Shown: positions 23,144-33,657 of the stretch, one piece after another | Numbering within the stretch: position 1 is the stretch's first letter | How the letters are laid out: every line of letters starts with the position of its first letter | Source: Diphasiastrum complanatum | Lineage: Eukaryota > Streptophyta > Lycopodiopsida > Lycopodiales > Lycopodiaceae | DNA length: 64,000 bases | Direction of reading: 5' to 3' | NCBI GenBank assembly: GCA_029204225.1 | Contig: CM055111.1 | Location: 6,997,365-7,061,364, forward strand | Notes under the pieces: model-generated | What the model saw: only the letters and a program-made list of their open reading frames with translations | The model's database searches: none | What the model was told of the DNA's origin: nothing | Made by a program: the position numbers and the translations under genes

Positions 23144-23344
23144 AGTCCCGGAGGCATCAGAAAGCTAGGGCATCATCAAACAAGTTAAAAATCTGTTGAG
23201 TGGGGAGATTTTTACAATACTTCCTAGTTGTTGTGAAAAGCATAGTCTCGGAGGCATCCAAAAGGCCAGGACAACATCAGACAGATTGAAAATCTGTTGA
23301 GTGGGGGAGATTCTTACAATACTTCCTAGTTGTTGTGGAAAGTG
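23144..23344 (+). repeat. Tandem duplication, unit about 100 bp, in the copia leader
   Basis: Two units, 23144-23243 and 23244 to about 23344, each starting AGTCYCGGAGGCATC and sharing AAAATCTGTTGAGTGGGG and ACAATACTTCCTAGTTGTTG. They differ at many positions in their first half, so the duplication is not recent. Confidence 0.88.
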
Positions 23345-23603
23345 CTATTTGTGTGAGAGGTTTGCCAAGAAATCTCTCATTTGTCTATATGGAGTACCAC
23401 AAATCACACTAGATAGTGTCTAGTACTGTCATTCAAAGTTAGGAAGCTTCATACTTTTCACATTACTGATCTCTATCTTTTGAACGATCACACATTTCAA
23501 AATATTTGCAAAGAGGAGGCGGCGTAGCCGCTGCGCCAAAGTGAAGAATCTAGAATATTCTCTCTGAAAGTTCTTATATTCCTTCTACTTTTCATCTTAT
23601 CCA

Positions 23604-23850
23604 TACCAATATCGGATCGACGCGCTAGAGGTAAAGAAAACCAAGAGCAGTCGTACATCCGCGCATCATACCGATATCACATATCAGTACCAATATTGGA
23701 GCGACGCGCCAGAGGTAAAGAAAATCCAGAGCAGTCGTCCATCCCGCGTCATACCGATATCGCATATATGTACCAATATCAAATCCACGTGAGCGAGTTA
23801 AAGAGAATCCCGAGTAGTCATGCACCTGTGCATCGTACCGATATCAGGTG
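23604..23850 (+). repeat. Three tandem repeats of about 83 bp in the copia leader
   Basis: Units start at 23604, 23688 and 23771, each with TACCAATAT at the start, AAAGARAA near the middle, AGTCGT/AGTCAT, and TACCGATATC at the end. The third unit is the most diverged. They lie just upstream of gag in untranslated leader. Confidence 0.85.
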
Positions 23851-23915
23851 TTCAACCAAAAATTTACAGTTCTGTGGTGTGATAAATTTTGTGAACCAGA
23901 CTCATCTATCCAGTA

Positions 23916-24870
23916 ATGGCAACTCTAAGCGAGAGTGTTCTTAATGAGTCAAGCAAATTGGAAGGTGTCGGCAACTATGTAGTTTGGAAATTCAAACCGA
24001 AGAACATTTTGATGGAAAAGGAGCTGTGGGAGATCATGACAGGTGAAGAGACAAGGTCAGTGATTGAAGAAGATCAGCGGACATTTGATAGGAGAAAAGG
24101 GAAAGCCCAGAATGTCATCAACTTATTAGTTAGAGATGCAATTATTCCCTATATTTTAGATTCAAAAGGATAAAAGAAGCATGGGATATATTGAAGGCAT
24201 TGTTTGAAATGACAAATACATCTCGAATACTGTGTTTGAAGACGAAGTTGCATACATTTGAGATGGATGATGGTGTAACTATTGTCGATCACATACTGAA
24301 GATCAAAGAGATCCGTGACCAATTGGCAGCAGTTGGAGAGCGAGTACAAGATTGTGAGATCATGCAATTGACATTGAATAGTCTGAGTGAGTCACATCAG
24401 ATGTTTGTGACAAGTATAGTCACAAGAGAAAATCTTCACCTATGAAGAACTAGGTGGATTGCTTTTGCAAGAAGATCAACGTCAAGAGAACTTGAATCAT
24501 CGTAACAGGAGCTATGATCAAGCTCTTGCAGTTAGAGGACGAGGTGGAAGATTTGGTCATGGAAGGTGTCAATCGAGAGGAGGAAACTCAAGCCGGGGAT
24601 CATTTCAACAATTTCATGAGCAAGTCAATGATAGTCCAAATCGAGGCAATTGGAATCAAGGCCGAGGTCAAGGATGCGACTATTCAAGACAAAATAAACC
24701 TAGAAATTGTAGGTACTGCATTAAACCTGGCCACTAGGAGCGTGAATGCTTCAAGAAACAAAAGGAGATGGAACAAAGAAAAGACAAATGACAAGCGGGA
24801 AATTATGCTGATCAACATCAATTTGATGACTATTATTATGAAGACAATTATACTGATCAACATCAATACA
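23916..24870 (+). pseudogene. copia gag with zinc knuckle
   Basis: The start at 23916 gives MATLSESVLNESSKLEGVGN and then WKFKPKNILMEKELWEIM, normal for copia gag. A break near 24173 is followed by a second frame (24191-24445, HILKIKEIRDQLAAVGE, TLNSLSESHQMFVTSI) and a Gly/Arg-rich frame from 24459. The nucleocapsid knuckle CRYCIKPGH-stop-ERECF has the right C-x2-C-x4-H-x4-C spacing but is interrupted by TAG after His. Gag forms the particle and binds element RNA. Confidence 0.85.
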
Positions 24871-24911
24871 ATGATGATGAATATGAAGATGATATTGGTG
24901 AGAGTTCAAAA

Positions 24912-25496
24912 TTGTTCATTACAGCATTAATGACAAGTGATGAAGCCAAGGATACATGGTACATTGATAGTGGTGCATCCAAGCACATGACTTCAAGGAA
25001 AGAGTGGTTTTCAGAACTCAAGGAACCTGACAATGGTGATGAAGTTGGACAAGCTGATGGCAAATTGCTATTTGCTAAAGGAGTTGGAGTGGTATCAGTG
25101 AAGTTAGCCAGCGGGAAGATAAAGTAGATAAGCAATGCGCAATATGTACTTGCCTTAGCTAACAATCTACTATCTGTTGGGATGATGGCTGATCAACATC
25201 TCAAGGTTGAGTTTGACAGTGACAAATTTCTTGTCAAAGACATTAAGAACCACTACAAAGTGATTGCTACAGGAGCTAGAGTCAACGAGAATCGACTCTA
25301 CAAATTGAATGCAAGATCTTTTACTCAAGCTATGGTAAGCTCTGTTGATAGTCGAAGTGATCTTTGGCATCAAAGGTTTGGTCATATCAGTGCTCAAATC
25401 TTGCAAATTCTTAAAAGAGGTAATCTAGTTGTTGGATTGCCTGATATCTCTTTTGAAGAAAAAATTTGTGAGGTTTGCATTTTGGGAAAACAATAG
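24912..25496 (+). pseudogene. copia retropepsin and pre-integrase zinc region
   Basis: TWYIDSGASKHMT carries an intact DSGA catalytic triplet of the retropepsin that cuts the polyprotein. A TAG at 25125 interrupts the frame. It resumes as NLLSVGMMADQHLKVEF and LWHQRFGHIS...CEVCILGK, the HHCC zinc region at the start of integrase. The next stop is at 25494. Confidence 0.88.
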
Positions 25497-26150
25497 AGAG
25501 AGAGATTTCTCAAAGATGGAGCAAGAAGAGCCAATGACATTCTCTTGTTTATAGTGATCTGTGTGAATCAATACAAACTAGGGCCATTAGTGATTGTTAC
25601 TATTTCATCACATTCATTGATGACTATAGTAGACATATCTGGATTTATTTCATAAGCAAGAAATCTGATGCTTGTGCCAAGTTTAGAGAGTTCAAGGCTC
25701 TAGCTGAAAACAAATAGGTTGTTATATTAAGACCCTCAGATCAGATGGTGGCGGTGAGTATTTTTCAACAGAGTTTATAAACTTTTGCAAGGATAAGGGG
25801 ATCAAGAGACAAACCTTTACACCCTATTCACCACAAAAGAATGGAGTTGCAGAACGAAAAAACAGATCCATTGTGGAGATGGCTAGGGCAATGCTTAAGA
25901 GCAAGGGTTTGCCAAATACTTTTTGGGTAGAAGCATGCACCACATCTAATCATATCTTGAATCGGTGTCCTTCGAAGTTCGTGGAGGGTAAGACACCTTA
26001 CAAAGCTTTTACTAGAAAGAAACCTAATGTTTCTCATTTATGAGTATTTGGTTGTGATGCTTACGCTCATGTACCTAATGAAAAAACAAAAAACCGGATG
26101 CAAAAGCTGTTAAGTGTATTTTTCTTGGATATGATGAAAGAGCCAAGGCA
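25497..26150 (+). pseudogene. copia integrase core
   Basis: Frameshifted but recognisable: FIDDYSRHIWIYF, then RSDGGGEYFSTEF (second catalytic Asp), TPYSPQKNGVAERKNRS (catalytic Glu), MARAMLKSKGLPNTFW and KTPYKAFTRKKPNVSHL. All catalytic positions seem to be preserved at codon level, but the reading frame is broken at about 25730 and a TGA stands near 26041. Confidence 0.85.
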
Positions 26151-26153
26151 TAC

Positions 26154-26872
26154 ATGATGTATGACACAGATGCACAAAAGATTGTGATTCTCAGAGATGT
26201 TACTTTTGATGAGATGGGTCAAAATGACCAAATAAAATTAACAATTGATCCCTTTGATGGTAAAGCTAAAGTGCAAGTGAAGGAAAAAGTTGGTGTTGAT
26301 ATGGAAGAGCCAATGGAAAAAGACAGGGTCAATAATGAGATTCCTAGGAGAGTGCCTAAGTGGTACTTGTTAGTAACAAGTGATGCTAATAAGGGAGATA
26401 CTCCCGAATCAAGTGAGCAGGGAGAGCTTAGAAGATCAAGTAGAAATCGAAAACCTCCTGCAAGATTAGAGATGAATCCAACCCTAACGGGTTCTGTGCT
26501 CAAGGCTCAAGAACCAAAAACTTTTGATAAAACAAAGGAGCACAAGGAGTGGCGCAAAGCTATGGAAACAGAAATGAAAGCTATAATGAAAAATAGGATG
26601 TGGAACTTGGTTGAGCTACCTGATAATAAGACGCCTATCAGGCTTGCAAATGGATATACAAGATCAAATATGGAGTTGATGGGAAACTCAACAAGTACAA
26701 AGCACGGTTGGTTGCGAGAGGATTTGAGCAGCAGAAAGGTATTGATTTTGAAGAAACCTTCGCACCCGTAGATAAGATGGTAACTATATGTTCTATCATT
26801 GCTATTTCTGTTTTCTATGGTTGGAAGATCCAGCAAATGGACATTAAAACTGCTTTTCTTAATGGGGTGCGC
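26154..26872 (+). pseudogene. copia RT, N-terminal part only
   Basis: Linker (RRSSRNRKPPARLE), RT start (EHKEWRKAMETEMKAIMKN, WNLVELPDNKTPI), then after a frameshift LVARGFEQQKGIDFEETFAPV and IQQMDIKTAFLNG, which contains the first catalytic Asp. The protein then jumps directly into RNase H: the palm with YVDD, the thumb and connection are missing. Confidence 0.87.
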
Positions 26873-27371
26873 GCCAATGTTGGTAGGTTATACAGATGTC
26901 GATTGGGCAGGTAATATTGATGATAGAAGGTCTACCAGTGGTCATACATTCAGTTATGGTACAACTGCAATTTCATGGAGCAGTAGAAAGCAATCTACAG
27001 TAGCCTTATCATCAATGGAAGTTGAATATTGAGCACTCAGCAATGCTACACAAGAAGCGGTATGCTTACGAAGATTGCTTGTGGATTTAGGTCAACCACA
27101 AGTGGATGCGACTACTATATCTTGCGATAATCAAAGTTGCATTCACCTTGCCAAAAATCCAGTTCTACATGCTCGAACCAAGCACAACGAAATACACTAC
27201 CATTTTGTTCGAGAGAAAATTCTTGATGGAGCCATTGATCTTGTTTTTTGTAAATATGAGGATCAAATGGCAGATATTTTTACTAAGTCATTAGGTAGAT
27301 GTAATTTTGAGAGGTTTCGTACTCTATTAGGAATAGAAGAATGTAATTTTATCTTTGAGGGAGAGTGTTAG
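26873..27371 (+). pseudogene. copia RNase H, C-terminal end of pol
   Basis: GYTDVDWAGNIDDRRSTSGH (first catalytic Asp), AISWSSRKQSTVALSSMEVEY followed by a stop, then TISCDNQSCIHLAKNPVLHARTKH and YEDQMADIFTKSLGR, ending at 27369. RNase H removes RNA from the RNA-DNA hybrid. The left end is the deletion junction at about 26873, in a GC-rich GTGCGCGCC. Confidence 0.88.
27355..27365 (+). other. Polypurine tract of the copia element
   Basis: TTTGAGGGAGAG immediately before the 3' LTR start at 27366. Confidence 0.7.
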
Positions 27372-27617
27372 AAATCAATGATAAACTTCTCACGAGGTAC
27401 ATTAATGTTGACAGTTGTGACCAACTGTCATTAACCGTAGGCTAGTCATTAGTCTACTCGTAGGTTTTCTCTCTCTATTAGGAGTTCAGGGTTTATTTGT
27501 ACATTTTTACATTCTGTATGTGTTAGTGTGATAGAGTGACAGTGCGTATTCTTCTTCCGCCTTCTTGGGGTGATTGCTTATGGTGAATGCTTGATGTTGC
27601 ATATCTAATTCTTGACA
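27366..27617 (+). repeat. 3' LTR of the copia element (252 bp)
   Basis: Begins TGTTAGAAATCAATG, ends TTCTTGACA, and is followed by the target duplication ATTAG at 27618. Confidence 0.93.
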
Positions 27618-28072
27618 ATTAGCCTATAGGACAAGGCGATTCTCTCTTTAGGCCCTTCAAAGTAATCAATAAGGATAATAGGCCAACAAGGGCCCAATAT
27701 AGTTTAAATAATACTTAACAAGGGCTAACTATCCCTCAGATAGTTAAGTTAAGTGAGAGCATTGTCTATAACTAGGCAAGAGACATCAATTTGTGGATCT
27801 TTTGGCTCATTTGCAACTGATAGCTTCTTGTTTCCTCCTTGTGAATGTGAGCCATAGGGATTTCCATTACTAGGTCTCATGTGCCCTATCTACATGAAGT
27901 CATGCTCCTATTACCATTGATTATACTCTCTATTTCATTGCTGATGTAATTTCATTGTGATCTCCATGTTTCTAGTTTTCTATCAATATGTTATCATGAT
28001 TGTCTTGTACTTTTCTTGCTTCTAGCTTTACTATCTGTTATTGCTATTAGTTTGGGATTTGGCTCATGACAC
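27618..28072 (+). repeat. Gypsy 3' LTR, continuation
   Basis: The sequence resumes after the copia element's right target duplication (27618-27622). The segment 28015-28057 is shared with 15841-15886, which supports an LTR end close to 28060-28072, but the exact 3' boundary is not certain. No coding sequence. Confidence 0.45.
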
Positions 28073-29050
28073 ATATGAACTTTCAAACTTATATACTTAA
28101 AGGATGAACATTTAATGGAAGACACATTTGAAATGACTTACTCACTAAAGGAAGAGTCCCGAACAAAAGAATATTCTTTCATGACTCAGACAATTTGCAT
28201 TTCATTCAAACGTTGCGGATTTCCATGTGTTCAATTCTTATTGATTGAAGACAATTTGAGAAGGATGACATATTGACAATTATAGAATTATAATTTTTTT
28301 GTTGATTATAATTAGTTATTTATCTATAATATAAAAGAACAAACACATTCGTTGTCTAAGAGATGCACTTATTCGCAATCCATAGTTATTAGTAATTGTT
28401 AAACAGTTTATTTTCTGAGTTCATCAGTAGATAGTCTCGCACTATGTAGATGTGTAATATGTTACATCTTTAGCTTCAATACAACAATATTTGAGCATTT
28501 GTCAAGTCGATACTACATTGTCATTATGAACTATTTTTTTGTTTTAACTGATCGATTACTCTATTCTTAACTGTGATCAAGACATTCATAATTACTATTT
28601 CACATTGATTTTAAGAATGTTTGGACTTCCAAATCCTAAAGAAACTATCGTGCTCTTGTGATTAGATATTGTCACAGATCACACATGGATACTTGAATAG
28701 TCAAGCCTCGAGATCACTTGTTTGTGTCAAATGAACGATAGTCGGTTGTTGAGGACTAAATGTCGAATTTCGTCTAGCTATTCTGAGACGTATGTGAGAA
28801 ATTCTGTGTCTAATTAACTGATGTAATGATCACTATCCTTGTGTAATAAACTTTGTCAGGAGCACAGTTCAAATCATTGAACTAGCCGATAAGTCAGTTG
28901 TTCTTTACAAGTCTCAAGTGAAATATGTTCGATACGACATTGTCTAAATCAACTATCTAATGGTCTATCGAATCTATAACATAATTCAATTGGTGATACT
29001 GGTTGTCCATCCAATCGAATGTATCTCGACAACTAGATATTGTTAAGTAG
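28073..29050. other. Intergenic, nothing recognised
   Basis: About 1 kb, AT-rich, without frames, LTR ends or recognisable protein segments on either strand. Confidence 0.5.
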
Positions 29051-29940
29051 AAAACATGATTATCAAAATAAATAAAAAATGTCAACGAGACTCATTTTTT
29101 AAAAATAATTTTTTTTTTTATAAAAATGCCAATATTTAAGATGTTTCAAAAGAATATATTGTAATACTAAAAAAAAATCTGATTCTGTTAAAAATTTTAA
29201 TCATGCTAAAAATCAATTAATTGATAGATTAAGATTAAAAATCCTTAGATTAACATATATGAATTAATAATATTATATAAAAGAAAATCATCAATCACAC
29301 AACTACTAAATTAAATAGAAATTTTATTTTATTTTATTTAAAAAAAATAGATTTTAAAATCATTTAAAATGAAAATTTTTGTATAAAAAAATATCTTTAA
29401 AGTTATTGCAAAAATTCTAATAAACATTTTTAAAATTCTGATTTTTTTTAAAAATGATGAATTATAAAAATTCACAAAGATATTTGAAACCTACGTAAAC
29501 ATTTAAATATATAAACATAAAAAATATAAAATGATTGCAAACTAAATTATTTTAAAATAACCAAAATTACATAATTTGTGAATAAATTTAAATTTTTTTG
29601 AAAAAAATTATGTGTCAATATTGTCTCCAAAAAATTATTATATTGTTTACAAATGTCAAAAAGTTGAAATATAAAAAATCTAATCAAATCAAATAACATT
29701 CAGTATTTTTTTTTCATAATACGAATTTAACAATTTATGTATTCACAAAAATAAAAATATCATTTTATTTTAACATTAAGAATCATGATAAACAATAAGA
29801 TTGTAACAGACTATTAATTTTTTTTTATTACAAATAAATTTAAAAAAGTTAAATTAATCTAAAAAATCTCAAGACACAAATTTTCAAAAAAAATAAACAC
29901 AATTTTATAATAACAAGAGAAAATTCATAACTTCCAAAAA
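29051..29940. other. Extremely AT-rich island
   Basis: About 890 bases composed almost wholly of A and T, with many A and T homopolymers of 5-10 bases and scattered AATAAA/TATAAA words. No coding capacity. Its composition differs sharply from the flanks. Confidence 0.75.
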
Positions 29941-30233
29941 TCGTTAATGTCATTAACATCTTTTTTCTACTTTGGTAGAGTCTCAATAGAAACAAGTGGT
30001 ACCTCTTCCAATACTTTCTCAACAGTTACTATATTATAATCTTGAATTAAAACATCAACAAACTGCCTTGTGTTATCCACCTTTCCATTGGTAGGAGAGT
30101 GTAGTTTTTTTGACAAGGGAATTACCGAGTTATCATTATCTGAATCTTTACCTACCTCGCCAATTCATTTGGCAAAATTGACAAAAAGTTTATTCTCATT
30201 TTTACAATTCAAATAAACTAGAATATAAATCTA

Positions 30234-30617
30234 CTACAACAACATGTCTATCTTTGTAAACAACACATGCGCTAGTAGTGTTGCTACAGTTAAAATCAGT
30301 TGGTGAAAAGAAATATCAACTAAATGATTAATCAACTGTTGTGACTTTTGGTAGAGACAAGCCACAAACCCCATCATATAATTTTTGAGTTTTTTTGTGA
30401 TTGTTAGATATTGGAACAAGTTTTCAAAACTTGTCAACCCACTGGTATTGTAGTGCAACATTGAGCGCTTGCCATCCAGAGAATAATAATTGATGATTAT
30501 ATATTCTATTTTGTTACAAAGGCGCGCACCATCCAAATTTTGAAATTGCGGTTTGGATGTTCGATTGATCGAATAGATAGTTGACTGAACTAACCGAGTA
30601 ACTAGATGTATACACAT
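30234..30617 (-). CDS. Hypothetical protein, unrecognised
   Basis: A 127-residue minus frame (start MCIHLVTRLVQST, later LCNKIEYIIINYYSLDGK and SFENLFQYLTITKKLKNYMMGFVACL). I recognise no domain. The composition is plausible for a protein, with hydrophobic and charged residues mixed, but the sequence is AT-rich and the frame could be chance. It lies next to the repeat tract at 30.8 kb with no mobile-element motif. Confidence 0.25.
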   Translation of the reverse strand: MCIHLVTRLVQSTIYSINRTSKPQFQNLDGARLCNKIEYIIINYYSLDGKRSMLHYNTSGLTSFENLFQYLTITKKLKNYMMGFVACLYQKSQQLINHLVDISFHQLILTVATLLAHVLFTKIDMLL

Positions 30618-30799
30618 GGATAACTAATTAAAAGAATACTTATTCTCTATTTTATAAATAGGATTAAGACACTATGTGCTGTTAGCAGTCACCTTCACAC
30701 AGTATTTTGTTCCGTTAGAGATTTTGTCCGATCGTGATGAAGGTACTATTGAGTCGTCGATTGTTTGAGTCAACTATTGGTGTTGATTGCCATTCGACT

Positions 30800-30896
30800 A
30801 GTCAGAGGTGGCCAAATAGTCGATGTTGGATGTTGGCCAAATATTCGAACGCTGAATGGTGGCCGAATAATTGGATGGTGGCCGAATAGTCGATTA
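30800..30896 (+). repeat. Degenerate GTGGCCGAATAGTCGAT-type repeats
   Basis: Four imperfect copies of a unit of about 16-17 bases (GGTGGCCAAATAGTCGAT, TTGGCCAAATATTCGAA, GGTGGCCGAATAATTGGAT, GGTGGCCGAATAGTCGAT) at intervals of about 23-27 bases. The array ends where the block B leader begins (about 30897). Confidence 0.7.
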
Positions 30897-31689
30897 CCTA
30901 GAATTGAACAAACTTGATCAACATATGATCAACAAACTAAGATATTGATTCAACCTGTAAAACCACATGTAAACCACACTTCTAAAAGTTTATAAACTCC
31001 AGCAAGTGATAACTACAAGCTTTAGAGGTGAATTATAGAGCACACTTAGTGAATCACAAGACTAGTTTCACTAGCGTGTCAAATCTTGGTGTTTAGATGT
31101 AGATCTAAGATCACTTCACATGAGAATGTTCCTCAACCTGTTAAGATTACATAGTGGTTAAAACCTTCCAACAAAAGCTCCAATCAAATTACATAAGGAG
31201 AGTTACTTACATGCTCAACAAAGTACACCAAAATTTATGCAAAAGATTGTTGACAATCTGTTCACCCAAAAGGGGATCTTTGCTCCAAGTGGGAGCTTTG
31301 CTCAGCCTTTTGGATAAATACAAAATCACTCAAAGAGTATTTGTCATCCACTCAAGGAGAAGGTTCTTCCACTTAAGGAGAGTGTTCATCCACAAAGGAG
31401 AGTGTTCATCCACAGAAGTGGAGATTGTCAACAATACATTGTTAGTAATGAATATGCACAAGCCTCACAAGCAGCAACTGATTAGGTGTTATGATCTGAT
31501 CCAAAATAGCTTCTTCTCAATTTTTGATCTTTAAAAAACCTGAAATACACTTTTGATCCACAAGTTCAACTCAACAAACACAGGCTAGTAAGATTTGATC
31601 AACAATGCAATGCATAATCATGCTAGAACTTGATCAAACATCCAAATATCACCATAAATGAAAAGTTTACTAAAAATAGTAGCCAATTA
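30897..31689 (-). other. Block B leader, minus orientation (partial)
   Basis: Matches the leaders at 36658-37852 and 41600-42765. It contains short tandem AAGGAGAGTGTTCATCCAC units (two clear copies near 31375-31415; more in the 42.4-kb copy). Long frames across it are not supported by homology and are considered chance. Confidence 0.75.
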
Positions 31690-31701
31690 GCTCTGATACC
31701 A
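31690..31701 (-). other. Primer-binding site, minus
   Basis: Reverse complement of TGGTATCAGAGC beside the LTR end. Two extra bases separate it from the TGCA end. Confidence 0.88.
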
Positions 31702-31703
31702 GG

Positions 31704-32347
31704 TGCAAAAAGTGGATCTTCAATGGATCCAAACTCCTAAAATACCTGGCTAAGATCTTTTCACAACAAGCTACAAAAGCTAGAAATGGCAAAGCATCCT
31801 AATGCTACCTTTGATACACATGAACTTGACAAAGCATTCAAGAGACAAAAGAAACTAGTAAAAGGTACTGATAGCAGCCAAAAACAACAGCACACCAGCC
31901 CTACAAGAGTAGCCTACCACTTTTGGAAACCTCTTAAGATCATACACAAAAGCTTGAAGACAATACACAAAGCAATGCTCTCAATGGAGGAAGAAACTGT
32001 GACAATGATCTATTGATCTCTCTCAACAATACAATAAGATTCTCCAACCTGTTCTTCACGAATTTCAGCGTAATATAGGTGAGAGAGATGACTCTCTCTC
32101 CTCTCTCTAGAACTTAGGACCCAATTTTAGGGCACCAATAGCCTAAAATAGCCAATTTTTGCCTATATGTCCAAATATCATTATTTTGGTGTCATTTTAA
32201 AGGTCCTGAAGTTTGAGACTTTTTCAACATGAAATATATACTAGAATAGAATTATCTAGGCCTCTTTCACACGTGTGAAAGGTTAGATCCAAAACTATGT
32301 ACAAAAATTGCCAATTTAGGCCTGAACCTAGCTAGGAAATGTTGACA
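31704..32347 (-). repeat. Block B LTR, copy 2 (644 bp, minus)
   Basis: On minus it begins TGTCAACATTTCC (at 32347) and ends with TGCA (at 31704). The leader follows on its inner side and block A linker on its outer side, as in the other three copies. Confidence 0.9.
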
Positions 32348-33657
32348 ATTTTCACACCAAGATGGTTCTGGACCTAGCAGATCAGGAAAAGGCAAAGGCA
32401 TTGCAGTTTCAGGAGGATCTCCTAGAAGGTCCACAAGACAATGAAGAGTGCCAGCAAGATATGTGCCAGGCAGCTCTACTTCTGCATCAGAAGAGTTTTG
32501 TGGATTCAGTGGCGAACCACAAACATTCGAGGAAGGAATTGAATGTCCAGAGAAGGACAAATGGATCCAAGCCATTAGTGAGGACATGGAATCCATGAGA
32601 AAGAACCAGGTATGGACGTTGCAACCATTACTAGATAAGCGAAAGGCTATGAAATGCAAATGGGTGTAGAAGCTAAAGTATGGACCAAATGGAGATGTCT
32701 CAAAGTATAAGGCAAGACTTGTAGCGAAGGGATTCTCTCAGAAATATGATATTGACTATTTTAAGACCTTCTCTCCTATAGTGAGATATTCGTCCCTACG
32801 TTTACGATGTGTATATGCAGCTGCTTATGACCTCAGGATCTACATTGTGGATGAGAAGACAACCTTCTTGCATGTGAGTTAGACAAAGAGGTCTACAAGG
32901 ATCAACTCCTAGGATATGTCTCGAATTCATTTCCTAATCATGCTTGCAGAATGCAGAGTATCTATGGTCTGAAGAAGTCGGCTCGACAATGGTACAAGAA
33001 GAAAGATCAAGCCTTGAAATCCTTGGGATTTAAGGGACTAATGGCTGATTCCAATGTCTATTTAAGAATTACAGATGGGAAGATCATCATTGTGGCTGTG
33101 TATGTGGACAACACTCTAATACTCTACAAGAGTGAGAAGCTAATTGTTGAAGTGAAGAATGATATCTCGAAACATTTTGAGATTGTAGATCTGGGAGAAG
33201 CAAGGTGTTACATTGGCTTGCAGATTGACAGGGACTATGAGAGAGGTAAGTTGTACCTTCATCAGTCCAGATATACCCAGAAAATCCTAGAAGATTTTGG
33301 GATGCTGAATTGCAAAGGAGTGAATACTCCAATGCTTGTAGGAACAGTATTGACGAACAAAAATTGGTTTGAGGATTGAGGAAGATAGGGAATTGATGCA
33401 ACTCACACCATACAGGAAACTGATAGTATTGTTGATGTACCTTACATATAACACATGTCCTGACATTGCTTATGCCGTATTCAAGATGAGCCAATTTTGT
33501 CCAAATCTAGGCTCGACATTGGTAGATTGCAAAACGAATTTTGCAATATCTTCAATTAACAAAGGATTACAGTTTGTGTTATTCTCATTATGCAGGGTTC
33601 CAGATGCTTTCTTACAGTGATGCGAGATGGGTATCCCTCAAGGACGACTACAAAAGT
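32348..33657 (+). pseudogene. Block A copy 3: copia RT and partial RNase H (YVDN)
   Basis: Begins in the linker (GSGPSRSGKGKGIAVSGG, then a stop, then RVPARYVPGSS), continues through RT with TAG at 32669 (KWV-stop-KLKYG), a one-base loss near 32875 (TTFLHV), then QSIYGLKKSARQWY, VYVDNTLILY and DLGEARCYIGL. It ends inside RNase H at MLSYSDARWVS. The cut at about 33657 joins block B on minus. Substitutions differ from copies 1 and 2, and their shared stop after LYLH is absent (CAG here). Confidence 0.88.

Larger units (their letters stand above)
22690..27617 (+). mobile_element. Nearly complete Ty1/copia element with RT-core deletion (4.93 kb)
   Basis: It is bounded by two similar LTRs (22690-22951 and 27366-27617) and a 5-bp target duplication (ATTAG). 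Order inside: primer-binding site, long repeat-bearing leader, gag with zinc knuckle, retropepsin, integrase, start of RT, RNase H end, purine tract. The RT palm with its catalytic YVDD box has been deleted, and there are several stops and frameshifts. It is non-autonomous. It sits inside the gypsy LTR, so it is younger than that element. LTR length 262 versus 252 bases with scattered differences indicates appreciable age. Confidence 0.92.

Noticed and set aside
23144-23850. CRISPR-like array
   Set aside because: Two and three long imperfect tandem units without unique spacers, inside a copia leader.
31154-31534. 126-residue frames in the leader copies (31.2, 36.8-37.2 and 42.2-42.6 kb)
   Set aside because: They lie in untranslated leader with repeats, differ in orientation relative to gag between copies, and show no domain. 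Conservation follows from the shared DNA.
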